Shown here in pieces: positions 41,054 to 50,080 of a DNA stretch of 64,000 bases. A program made the position numbers and the translations under genes. Source of the DNA: Burkholderiales bacterium (GTDB lineage Bacteria > Pseudomonadota > Gammaproteobacteria > Burkholderiales > Ga0077523); contig JALHMS010000008.1 in assembly GCA_022843925.1 (NCBI GenBank), forward strand, positions 1-64,000. The letters run 5' to 3'. The notes beneath the pieces were generated by a model. It was given only the letters and a program-made list of their open reading frames with translations, was not told the DNA's origin and searched no databases. How positions within the stretch are numbered: the first letter of the stretch is position 1; each line of letters starts with the position of its first letter.

Positions 41054-41530
41054 ATGACGGTCCGCGTCAACGACGTCGTGTCCGGCGGGCTCGTGGGCGC
41101 GCTGGGCGTCACCGCTCTGGTGCTCGCGCAGGGCTTCCCCGAGATTCCCGGCGAACCCGGACCCGCACTCTTTCCGCGTCTGGCCGGGGCAGGGCTGCTC
41201 GTCGTTGCGGTGGCCCTCGTGCTCGGTGGATGGCGCAGCCGCAACGCCGCACCATGGGTCGAATGGCCCGAATGGCTTTCCCAACCGCGCCGCTTTGCCG
41301 CCGTCGTCGTGATCGTCGCGGGCCTCGCCATCACAGCGCTCTACATCGAGACCCTCGGCTTCTTCATCTGCGCACCGCTGCTGGTCGGCGCGCTGCTGGT
41401 CGCGCTGTCGGTACGCGTCGCCGTCGCGATTCCCGTCGCGCTGATCGCGACGGCTGTCGTCCACGCCATCTTCTACTCGGGTCTGCGCGTGGCACTCCCG
41501 TGGGGGCTGTTCGAGCGCTTCGCCTGGTAG
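41054..41530 (+). CDS. tctB: Tripartite tricarboxylate transporter TctB family protein
   Basis: Four-TM small protein ending LPWGLFERFAW, between tctC and tctA. Confidence 0.85.
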   Translation: MTVRVNDVVSGGLVGALGVTALVLAQGFPEIPGEPGPALFPRLAGAGLLVVAVALVLGGWRSRNAAPWVEWPEWLSQPRRFAAVVVIVAGLAITALYIETLGFFICAPLLVGALLVALSVRVAVAIPVALIATAVVHAIFYSGLRVALPWGLFERFAW

Positions 41531-41534
41531 CGTG

Positions 41535-43028
41535 ATGGATCCCGTCCAGACCGCCTTCGCGCTCGTCCTCGATCCGTACGTGCTCGTGGTCATCCTGGCG
41601 TCGGCGTTCTACGGCCTCTTCATCGGTGCGATCCCCGGGCTCACCGCGACGATGGCCACCGCGCTGCTCGTGCCGGTCACGTTCTTCATGCCGCCGATTC
41701 CTGCGGTGGCGGCCATCGTCACCGCGACGGCGATGGCCATCTTCTCCGGCGACATCCCCGGCGCGCTGATGCGCATCCCCGGCACACCGGCGTCTGCCGC
41801 GTACGCCGACGAGGCCTATGCGATGACGAAGAAGGGGCAGGCCGAACTCGTGCTCGGTGCCGGCCTCGTCTTCTCGGTGATCGGCGGTCTCATCGGAACG
41901 ACCATCCTGGTGTTCGCGGCGCCGAGCCTCGCCGAGGTCGCGCTGAAGTTCTCGAGCTTCGAGTACTTCTGGCTCGTGGTCCTGGGCCTCACGTGCGCGA
42001 TCTTCATCGCCTCGGACAATCTGGCGAAGGGCTTCGCATCGCTGACGCTGGGGCTGCTGGTCGCCACCGTCGGCATGGAGAACCCCGCTGCGTTTCCGCG
42101 CTACACGTTCGACCGGCCCGAGCTCGCCGGCGGGATCACGCTGATCCCGATGCTGGTCGGCCTCTTCGCAGTCTCGGAGATCCTGCGCTTCGCAGTGTCG
42201 ACGGCCCCGACCTTGAAGCTCGAGCAGGACCGCTTCGGCAGCATCTTCCGAGGACAATGGAAGCTGCTGAAGCAGTACCCCATGGCCACCGTGCGCGGGA
42301 GCCTGCTCGGCACCGCGGTCGGCGCGCTGCCCGGGGCCGGCGCGGACATCGCGGCGTGGATCTCGTATGCCGTGTCGAAGAAATTCTCGAAGACGCCGGA
42401 GAAGTTCGGCACCGGTCACGTCGAAGGCATCGTCGAGAGCGGCGCGGCCAACAACAGTGCGTTGTCGGGTGCCTGGATTCCCGCGCTGGTGTTCGGCATT
42501 CCCGGCGACTCGATCACGGCGATCGCCATCGGCGTGCTGTACCTGAAGAACATGAACCCGGGACCCACCATCTTCATGGAGAACCCGCAGAACATCTACG
42601 CGGTGTTCATCGTGTTCTTCATCGCCCAGTTGCTGATGCTCCCCCTGGGCTGGATCGCCATCAAGACCTACAAGCAGGTGCTCGAGGTGCCGCGCAACGT
42701 GCTGATGCCGCTCATCCTCCTCTTCTGCACCGTGGGCGCCTTCGCGATCAACAACAGCGTGTTCGACATCGGCGTGATGCTCGCCTTCGGCGTGCTGGGC
42801 TGGCTGCTCGAGGCGAACCGGTTTCCGGTGGCGCCCGTGATCCTGGGCGCGGTGCTCGGGCACATGCTCGAGGAGAACTTCATCACCTCGATGATCAAGG
42901 CGGACGGCAACGTCTGGTCATTCTTCCAGCGTCCGATCGCGGGCACGCTGGGGGTGCTCACGCTGCTGCTCTGGATGGTGCCGATCGTTCTGCGGCTATC
43001 GAAAAAAGGACGGGTTGCGCATGGCTGA
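41535..43028 (+). CDS. tctA: Tripartite tricarboxylate transporter permease TctA
   Basis: GAIPGLTATMATALLVPVTFFMPP, GDIPGALMRIPGTPASAA, GALPGAGADIAAWISYAVSKKFSKTPEKFGTGHVEGIVESGAANNS. Confidence 0.93.
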   Translation: MDPVQTAFALVLDPYVLVVILASAFYGLFIGAIPGLTATMATALLVPVTFFMPPIPAVAAIVTATAMAIFSGDIPGALMRIPGTPASAAYADEAYAMTKKGQAELVLGAGLVFSVIGGLIGTTILVFAAPSLAEVALKFSSFEYFWLVVLGLTCAIFIASDNLAKGFASLTLGLLVATVGMENPAAFPRYTFDRPELAGGITLIPMLVGLFAVSEILRFAVSTAPTLKLEQDRFGSIFRGQWKLLKQYPMATVRGSLLGTAVGALPGAGADIAAWISYAVSKKFSKTPEKFGTGHVEGIVESGAANNSALSGAWIPALVFGIPGDSITAIAIGVLYLKNMNPGPTIFMENPQNIYAVFIVFFIAQLLMLPLGWIAIKTYKQVLEVPRNVLMPLILLFCTVGAFAINNSVFDIGVMLAFGVLGWLLEANRFPVAPVILGAVLGHMLEENFITSMIKADGNVWSFFQRPIAGTLGVLTLLLWMVPIVLRLSKKGRVAHG

Positions 43029-43752
43029 TTCCACCTACACGCGGTTCCTGGAAGGGCGGGTTGCGCTCGTCACCGGCGGGGCGAGCGGCATCGGACTCGG
43101 GATCGCCGAGGGGCTGCGCGATCTCGGCGCCAGCGTCGTCGTGGCGGGCGTCGTCCCCGCAGAGCTGGAGGGTGCGCGGGTAGCGGGCTTCGATGCGCGC
43201 TCCGTCGACGTTGCCGACGATGCTTCCGTCGCCACGCTGTTCGCGGGGCTGCCGCAGCTCGACGTCCTCGTGAATTGCGCGGGGATCATCCGGCGCGTCG
43301 AGGAGCATCGCGTGGAGGTGTTCGAGCATGTGCTGAACGTGAACCTGACCGGCACCATGCGTTGCTGTTCCGCGGCGCGTCCGCTGCTCGCCGCGACGGG
43401 TGGCGCGATCGTCAACATCGCGTCGATGCTGTCCTTCTTCGGCGGTGGCCTGGTGCCCGCATACAGCGCCTCGAAAGGCGGGGTCGTGCAGCTGACCAAG
43501 TCCCTCGCCATCGCCTATGCCGCTGATAAGATCCGGGTGAACGCCGTGGCCCCGGGCTGGATCGCCACGCCGCTCACCACGGCCCTACAGAACGACGCCA
43601 CCCGCAACCGCGCGATCCTCGACCGCACGCCTCTGCAACGCTGGGGCACGCCGGACGATGTCTCGGGTGCAGTGGCCTTTCTCTGTTCTCCAGCCGCCAC
43701 CTTCGTGACCGGTGTCGTGTTGCCGGTCGACGGTGGTTATCTGGTCGCCTGA
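43021..43752 (+). CDS. SDR family oxidoreductase
   Basis: ALVTGGASGIGLGIAEGL, LVNCAGIIRR, YSASKGGV (YxxxK); overlaps tctA by 8 bp. Confidence 0.88.
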   Translation: MADSTYTRFLEGRVALVTGGASGIGLGIAEGLRDLGASVVVAGVVPAELEGARVAGFDARSVDVADDASVATLFAGLPQLDVLVNCAGIIRRVEEHRVEVFEHVLNVNLTGTMRCCSAARPLLAATGGAIVNIASMLSFFGGGLVPAYSASKGGVVQLTKSLAIAYAADKIRVNAVAPGWIATPLTTALQNDATRNRAILDRTPLQRWGTPDDVSGAVAFLCSPAATFVTGVVLPVDGGYLVA

Positions 43753-43791
43753 GGCGAACCCACCGAATCTTCAGCAGGAGTGTCACACGCC

Positions 43792-44295
43792 ATGAACGCC
43801 CCCCTCGTCGTCAGTCATCTCGCCGCCGCCGGCATGCAGCCGGAGATCGTCACGCTCGCCGTCCCCGAGGACGAGCGCGTCTGGGTGCCGCAGGCCCCAG
43901 GCGTCTGGTTCCGCCCGCTGATGCTCAACACGGTGGCCGGTGGCTGGTTCAACCTGCTGCGCGTGCGCAAGAGCGGCATCCTCTCGCGACATCGCCATCC
44001 GATGGCCGTGTACGGCTACGTGATCAAGGGCAGCTGGCGCTATCTGGAGCACGACTGGATCGCCGAGGAGGGCGGATTCGTCTACGAGCCGCCGGGTGAG
44101 GTCCACACGCTCACCGTCGACGAGGGCGTCGAGGAGATGATCACCATGTTCAACGTGAACGGGGCGATGATCTACGTCGACGAGAAGGGCGACACCGTCG
44201 GCTACGAGGACGTCTTCACGAAGATCGACATGTGCCGGAAGCACTACGAAGCCGTGGGCCTCGGTGCCGGCTACGTCGATCAGTTCATCCGCTGA
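43792..44295 (+). CDS. Cupin protein, 2,4'-dihydroxyacetophenone dioxygenase-like
   Basis: SRHRHPMAVYGYVIKGSWRYLEHDWIAEEGGFVYEPPGEVHTL cupin metal motif. Confidence 0.78.
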   Translation: MNAPLVVSHLAAAGMQPEIVTLAVPEDERVWVPQAPGVWFRPLMLNTVAGGWFNLLRVRKSGILSRHRHPMAVYGYVIKGSWRYLEHDWIAEEGGFVYEPPGEVHTLTVDEGVEEMITMFNVNGAMIYVDEKGDTVGYEDVFTKIDMCRKHYEAVGLGAGYVDQFIR

Positions 44296-44346
44296 CCAAG
44301 TCACACCGCCGACGCGTCGCGTCGCGGTCCATCACCAGGAGACACG

Positions 44347-45321
44347 ATGAGCAAGGCTATCCGATTCCACAAGACCGGCGGCGCCGATGTGCTGGTCTAC
44401 GAGGACGTCGAAGTGGGCGATCCCGGCGAAGGTCAGGCCCGCGTGCGCAACAAGGCGATCGGTCTCAATTTCATCGACACGTATCACCGCTCGGGTCTGT
44501 ACCCATTGCCACTGCCGAGCGGGGTCGGACTCGAAGCCGCGGGTGTGGTCGAGGCCATCGGCCCCGGTGTCGACTATCTGAAGGTCGGTGATCGCGTGGC
44601 CTACGCGGGCGGGCCGCCCGGGGCCTATTCCGAAGTCCGGGTGATGCCGGCGGACCGGCTGGTGAAAGTGCCCGATGGCATCACCGACGAGCAGGCCGCG
44701 GCCATGATGCTGAAAGGGCTCACCGCCCAGTACCTGCTCCGCAGCACCTTCCGCGTGCAGGCCGGCCAGACCGTCCTGTTCCACGCGGCAGCGGGGGGCG
44801 TCGGCCTCATCGCCGGCCAGTGGCTGAAGGCGCTGGGCGTCCACGCGATCGGCACGGTCGGCAGTGACGAGAAGGCCGCCATCGCGAAGGCCCACGGCTA
44901 CGAACACACGATCGTCTACACGCGCGAGAACTTCGTCGAACGGGTGAAGGAGATCATGGGCGGCGCGAAGCTGCCGGTGGTCTACGACTCGGTGGGCAAG
45001 GACACCTACATGGGCTCGCTCGACTGCCTGCAGCCGCGCGGCATGCTCGTCGTGTTCGGCAACGGTTCCGGCCCCGTGCCGGCGTTCGACCTGAACCTGC
45101 TGGCCGCGAAGGGCTCGCTGTACGTGACCCGCCCCACGCTCGTGTCGTACGTCGGCAAGCGTGCAGAACTCGTGGCTGCCGCCGACGAGCTCTTCCAGGT
45201 GGTGCTGTCCGGGCAGGTGAAGATCGAGATCAACCAGCGCTACGCGCTGAAGGACGCGCAACGCGCCCACGCGGATCTCGAAGGTCGCAGGACGACGGGG
45301 TCGACGATCCTGATGCCGTAG
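44347..45321 (+). CDS. qor: Quinone oxidoreductase (zeta-crystallin/QOR family)
   Basis: IGLNFIDTYHRSGLYPLPLPSGVGLEAAGVVEAIG, FHAAAGGVGLIAGQWLKALG. Confidence 0.9.
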   Translation: MSKAIRFHKTGGADVLVYEDVEVGDPGEGQARVRNKAIGLNFIDTYHRSGLYPLPLPSGVGLEAAGVVEAIGPGVDYLKVGDRVAYAGGPPGAYSEVRVMPADRLVKVPDGITDEQAAAMMLKGLTAQYLLRSTFRVQAGQTVLFHAAAGGVGLIAGQWLKALGVHAIGTVGSDEKAAIAKAHGYEHTIVYTRENFVERVKEIMGGAKLPVVYDSVGKDTYMGSLDCLQPRGMLVVFGNGSGPVPAFDLNLLAAKGSLYVTRPTLVSYVGKRAELVAAADELFQVVLSGQVKIEINQRYALKDAQRAHADLEGRRTTGSTILMP

Positions 45322-45376
45322 TACTTTCGGCGGGCGGCGATCCCCCGGCACTTCGCTGCCCGACGCCGTCCACTCC

Positions 45377-45407
45377 GGCGCGCAGGTCCTCTCGGGACCT
45401 GCGCGCC
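45377..45407. terminator. Hairpin terminator after qor
   Basis: 13-bp perfect stem ggcgcgcaggtcc / ggacctgcgcgcc with a 5-nt loop. Confidence 0.75.
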
Positions 45408-45708
45408 CCGGCGACTGTTCCACCACTGCAGGTCAGCGGGTCCTCCCGGGCTCGATAGTCCGTTGACTGCCTTGCATAGTCCGGGCAAAGTCCCGACGGA
45501 TGACGGCGACGATCAGACACGCCGGATCTCGAGACCATTCACGGAGTTCAACCGGCGCGCCTACGCGGGCGACAGACCGGTCATGCGTCCGACATCGGGG
45601 GGAGCAGGTGGAGCTTTCTGCACACTGCGAGATCGCACGTACGACGTGGGCCGCGCGGGGTTGCCCGCGACGGTCCGTGGTCGTCTCGCGCAATGCCGCG
45701 GTACACGA

Positions 45709-48090
45709 ATGACACCGACTCGGGGTCGCGGAGGCGCCAGACCGCCGGGTGACGCCGCCCCCGCGCGCGTCGCGAAGGCGGATCGCGTCAAAGTGGTGGT
45801 GGTCGGCGGCGGCATGGGCGGGCTGACGGCTGCCTACGAGTTGTCCCATCCCCGGCACGGCGGCAAGTACGAGATCACCGTCTACCAGATGGGCTGGCGG
45901 CTCGGTGGCAAGGGCGCCTCCGGCCGCAACCGCGACAAGTCCGATCGCATCGAGGAGCACGGTCTCCACGTCTGGATGGGGTTCTACGAGAACGCTTTCC
46001 GGATGATGCGGGAGTGCTATGAAGAGCTCGGCATGCGCGCAGGGAAGCAGGGGAAGCGGTCACAGCATGCTTTCGCCACAATCGAAGAAGCCTTCCTGCC
46101 CGATCACCACGTCGGTGTGGCATGTCCACCCCGGCAGGCTGGGGATCCGTGGCTCACCTGGACCGCGTGGTTTCCGCCCATGGATGGTCAGCCGGGCGAT
46201 CCGCTGAAGGGAGACCGCAATCCGTTCACGCTGAACGGCTACCTCACGCGATCGATCTTTCTCGCCCGCACCCTGATGCTGTCGCTGGTGGCGGACGCGG
46301 CCCGGCGTGATGGCAAACGATCTGCCGTCGACGACGCTCTCGACAAGGGGCGCAGGATCTACAAGAAGCGCTCGCCGAAGCTGCTTGTCGATGCGATGGC
46401 GCGCATGTTGCGCGTGGGGACGCTCACCACGTTATCCGGGCTGGCGCAGGCCGTACTCATTCTCGAGACGGCCCTGCGTGACCGCATGAACCTCGCGGGC
46501 AAGGAGTACTTCGTCCTCGAGTTCCTCGATGCAGTCGTCGTGAATGTCCGCCGCCAGTTGCAGGACGTCGTCGGGATCGACCCGGAGATCCGTCGCAAGA
46601 CCGAGCTCGTCGATCTCGTGATGACGTCGATTGCGGGCATCCTCCGGGACGAACTGCTGGCCGCGCCGAATGGCCTCGATGCGATCGACCATCTCGATGC
46701 GCGGGAGTGGCTGGCGAGGCACGGCGCGACCTGGAGTTCGCTGAACTCACCGATCCTCCGGGGCCTGTACGACATGGCCTTCGCCGAGTTCATTCCCATG
46801 GAGGAATCCGATCGTGCGACGGGGCGATCGGCCCGGCGGGGCCAGGATGGCGAACTGCGGGGGCTATCGGCGGGCCAGGCGCTGCGCTGCGCGATGCGGA
46901 TGTTCTACACCTACCGGGGCTCCCTGTTCTGGCGGATGCGGTCGGCGATGGGCGAGGTGGTGTTCGCCCCACTGTACGACCTGCTCAAGGCCCGTGGCGT
47001 GGAGTTCGAGTTCTTCCACTGTCTGGATGCCATCGAGGTCGATACGACTGCCGGATCGCGATTCGTGAAAGGACTGACGTTCCTGCAACAGGCGAAGACG
47101 AATCCGCGCAAGCGGTACGAACCTCTTGTGGAAGTGGACACTGCCGTCGGCAAAGTCCGCGCCTGGCCCGCCGAGCCGCTCTGGGACCAGCTTGCGGGCG
47201 ATGGCAATCGTGGCCGCAACTTCGAAGTGCCATGGGATCGTGCAGGACAACCCCGCAACCTCGAGGCCGGCAAGGATTTCCACATGGTCGTTCTCGCTGT
47301 CGGTCTCGGAGCGATTCCGCACATTCTAGGTTACGAGAAGCTCGGTCCCCGGTGGCAGGACATGGTCCAGCGCATGCGCACGGTGCCGACGCAGGCGATG
47401 CAAGTCTGGCTCGGGGAACCCATGCACGAACTTGGCTGGAGAGCGCCGCCTGTCACGCTCTCCGGCATCGGACCGACAGGGTCGAAGACCTTCGATACCT
47501 GGTCCGACATGACGCCGATCATTCCGCTCGAGCACGCGAAGTTGACCGAGGACACGCCCTCGGCACTGGCGTACTTCTGCGGGGCAATGCGAGATGCCGA
47601 GCTCGACGAGCTACATGCTTCCAGGGTACCCGATGGGCAGGAGGCGCGAGCGAACAAAACCATCGAGCGAGTGCGGCAGCAGGTCCGCGCGAACGGAACG
47701 GCGTTCCTCGCAGAGTCCATGGGTGACTTCTGGCCCGACGCACGCGAAAAGCAGGACGGCAATCGCCCGGAGGGACGCTTCGACTGGCGGGTACTGCATG
47801 TGCCCCAAGCCGGTGGCAGACGAACCCGGAAGGCGTCGTACGACGCCCAGTACTACACCGCAGCAGTGGCGCCGTCCGACCGGTACGTTCTGTCCGTGCC
47901 CGGCAGTGCTGCCTACCGGATCTCGCCCCTGGACGACAGCATCGTCAACCTCACAGTGGCCGGCGACTGGACCGCGTGCGGGTTTCTCGGCGGCTGCATC
48001 GAGGCCGCCGTCATGTCGGGGCGGCTGGCCGCCCACGCCCTCTCCGGCCTGCCTGCCCTGGACGAGATCATCGGCTATGACCACCCCTGA
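45709..48090 (+). CDS. FAD-dependent oxidoreductase, phytoene-desaturase/amine-oxidase-like
   Basis: VVVVGGGMGGLTAAYELSHPRHGGKYEITVYQMGWRLGGKGASGRN dinucleotide fold; EEHGLHVWMGFYENAF; C-terminal LTVAGDWTACGFLGGCIEAAVMSGRLAA FAD-binding end. Confidence 0.82.
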   Translation: MTPTRGRGGARPPGDAAPARVAKADRVKVVVVGGGMGGLTAAYELSHPRHGGKYEITVYQMGWRLGGKGASGRNRDKSDRIEEHGLHVWMGFYENAFRMMRECYEELGMRAGKQGKRSQHAFATIEEAFLPDHHVGVACPPRQAGDPWLTWTAWFPPMDGQPGDPLKGDRNPFTLNGYLTRSIFLARTLMLSLVADAARRDGKRSAVDDALDKGRRIYKKRSPKLLVDAMARMLRVGTLTTLSGLAQAVLILETALRDRMNLAGKEYFVLEFLDAVVVNVRRQLQDVVGIDPEIRRKTELVDLVMTSIAGILRDELLAAPNGLDAIDHLDAREWLARHGATWSSLNSPILRGLYDMAFAEFIPMEESDRATGRSARRGQDGELRGLSAGQALRCAMRMFYTYRGSLFWRMRSAMGEVVFAPLYDLLKARGVEFEFFHCLDAIEVDTTAGSRFVKGLTFLQQAKTNPRKRYEPLVEVDTAVGKVRAWPAEPLWDQLAGDGNRGRNFEVPWDRAGQPRNLEAGKDFHMVVLAVGLGAIPHILGYEKLGPRWQDMVQRMRTVPTQAMQVWLGEPMHELGWRAPPVTLSGIGPTGSKTFDTWSDMTPIIPLEHAKLTEDTPSALAYFCGAMRDAELDELHASRVPDGQEARANKTIERVRQQVRANGTAFLAESMGDFWPDAREKQDGNRPEGRFDWRVLHVPQAGGRRTRKASYDAQYYTAAVAPSDRYVLSVPGSAAYRISPLDDSIVNLTVAGDWTACGFLGGCIEAAVMSGRLAAHALSGLPALDEIIGYDHP

Positions 48091-49012
48091 TACCGCTGCG
48101 AAGCTGCGGGCGCTCCGCCCCGCGCCCGAGCGCGTCGTGCCCATCCGCCACTCGGCCGCGACGCTTCGCCATCCCGAGCCTGGACAGACCGTGTTGCGCG
48201 AGCCCGGCGAACCAAGGCGCGAAGGGGACACGGCCATGTCCTCGACGGAGGACGTCGTGGTCCACGCCGTGCGTCTCGGCTACAAGGTTGCCGAGGAACA
48301 GGTCCGCAAGGGGCGCAACGCGGCACGGCGGATGCGGCGTGCTTCGATGGCGTCTGGTGCGGGTGACGTCGGTGAGATGGTTGCCTACGGTTTGCGGTTC
48401 TACCGACAGTTCTCCCAGTTGGTCGTGGAGGCGGCCGAAACGATGGGCTCGGGTTCCAGGCTCTGGTCGCAGCTGAAGGGAGCGCGTACGGCCGACGGTG
48501 CAGCGACACGTGCCGGTCGTGGCACGACTCGGCACGATCTCGATGCCATCCTGGCCCACATCGCCGGAATGCTCTCCGGCCAGCAGTCCGGCGGCTTCGC
48601 CGACGGCGCTGCCGATGGTGAGGTCGAACGTAGTATCGCTGAGTTGCTCCGCACCCACGGGCCGAAGCTGCTTGCTTCTTTGTTGTCGCCGCCCGCCGGT
48701 GGCACAGCTTCAGCGCCCGTGCCGAGCGGCACCGGTGGGAGCTGGTCGTTCAACGTCAACGCGTCGGGCCTGCGAGGCAAGTGCCGGTGTTCGGTTCCGG
48801 ACCACGTGAACGGCCAGTTGCGCTGTCCGCGCCTAGCCGATTCTGAAGATGTGGCGCTCGATGCAATCGTGGCGTTCGATGCCGGTCACCGGAGCATCGA
48901 CATCGATGTGAAGGACACGGATGCCAAGGCCGGCGTGTACTGCGGTGTCGTGCTGGACGGGAGCGAAGCCGTCGGCTTCCTGTCGATCACCCTCACGGCG
49001 AGGGAAAGATGA
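48077..49012 (+). CDS. Hypothetical protein of the isoprenoid-like operon
   Basis: 311-aa ORF overlapping the upstream gene by 14 bp and the downstream start by 4 bp; GKCRCSVPDHVNGQLRCP motif; no known domain. Confidence 0.65.
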   Translation: MTTPDTAAKLRALRPAPERVVPIRHSAATLRHPEPGQTVLREPGEPRREGDTAMSSTEDVVVHAVRLGYKVAEEQVRKGRNAARRMRRASMASGAGDVGEMVAYGLRFYRQFSQLVVEAAETMGSGSRLWSQLKGARTADGAATRAGRGTTRHDLDAILAHIAGMLSGQQSGGFADGAADGEVERSIAELLRTHGPKLLASLLSPPAGGTASAPVPSGTGGSWSFNVNASGLRGKCRCSVPDHVNGQLRCPRLADSEDVALDAIVAFDAGHRSIDIDVKDTDAKAGVYCGVVLDGSEAVGFLSITLTARER

Positions 49013-50064
49013 CCACCGTCCGCGAACGTCTCGACGCGCGGATCCCTTCCCTGATCCCGGAGGTGCTCGAGGAGTACGGCGAACTCACGCGCCGCATGCT
49101 TCGTCGGTATCTTCCCGGCAAGGCGATCCGCCCCTACCTCGACGATCTGATCGCCGACTATCCGATGCGCGGCGGGAAGATGATGCGTTCGAGCCTGTGC
49201 ATCGCGACAGCGCGGGCGTTCGGCGCCGATCCGGAGGATGCGCTTCTGACGGCGGTTGCCATAGAACTGCTCCACAACGCGCTGCTCATCCACGACGACA
49301 TCGAGGACGGCAGCGACGAACGGCGTGGCCGACCGACGCTGCATCATCTGCACGGTGTTCCGCTCGCAGTGAACGCCGGCGACACTCTGACGCTGCTGTC
49401 CTTCCAGCCGCTGCGCGACAACGTGAAGCGCCTCGGGCCGCGCCTCGCGATGCAGATTCTCGAGGAGGCGGAGCACATGGCCTGGGAGTCCGCCGAAGGT
49501 CAGGCTCTGGAGCTGGGCTGGTGCCGCGACAACCGCATGGACGTGGAGGATGCCGATTACCTCACCATGATCCTCAAGAAAACTTGCTGGCTCGCGACCA
49601 TCTACCCGAGTCGTGCCGGCGCGCTCATCGGCTCGCGCGGCCGCGCCGAGCTGGATCCCTTCTTCCGGTTCGGTTTCTTCTTCGGCGCCGCATTCCAGAT
49701 CCAGGACGACGTACTGAACCTCGTGGGGGATGCGCGCTACGGCAAGGAACTGAACGGCGACCTGCGCGAGGGCAAGCGGACGTTGATGCTGATGCACGCG
49801 TGGCGACATGCCGGCGCGGCCGATCGCGAACGCCTGCGTCAGGTGCTCGCCCTGCCGCGGGCCGAACGCAGCGACGCGCACGTCGACTGGATGCTGGCGC
49901 TGATGGAGGCGTCGGGCTCCGTGGCCTATGCGGTGGCCATGGCCCGGGGCCTCGCCGGCGCCGCGCTGCGTGAGTTCGAAGGCATCTTCGGCGAACTGCC
50001 GCCGTCTCGCGACAGGGACTTCATCGGCGGGCTGGTGACGTGGGTGCTGGAGCGTGCCAGTTGA
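49009..50064 (+). CDS. Polyprenyl (isoprenyl) diphosphate synthase
   Basis: First Asp-rich motif LLIHDDIEDGSDERRGRPT and second motif FQIQDDVLNLVGD. Confidence 0.9.
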   Translation: MTTVRERLDARIPSLIPEVLEEYGELTRRMLRRYLPGKAIRPYLDDLIADYPMRGGKMMRSSLCIATARAFGADPEDALLTAVAIELLHNALLIHDDIEDGSDERRGRPTLHHLHGVPLAVNAGDTLTLLSFQPLRDNVKRLGPRLAMQILEEAEHMAWESAEGQALELGWCRDNRMDVEDADYLTMILKKTCWLATIYPSRAGALIGSRGRAELDPFFRFGFFFGAAFQIQDDVLNLVGDARYGKELNGDLREGKRTLMLMHAWRHAGAADRERLRQVLALPRAERSDAHVDWMLALMEASGSVAYAVAMARGLAGAALREFEGIFGELPPSRDRDFIGGLVTWVLERAS

Positions 50065-50080
50065 ACGGGGGAATCTGCGG

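Noticed and set aside
45463-45708. N-terminal extension of the FAD oxidoreductase ORF
   Set aside because: No recognisable sequence before the Rossmann motif; the ATG at 45709 is more plausible.
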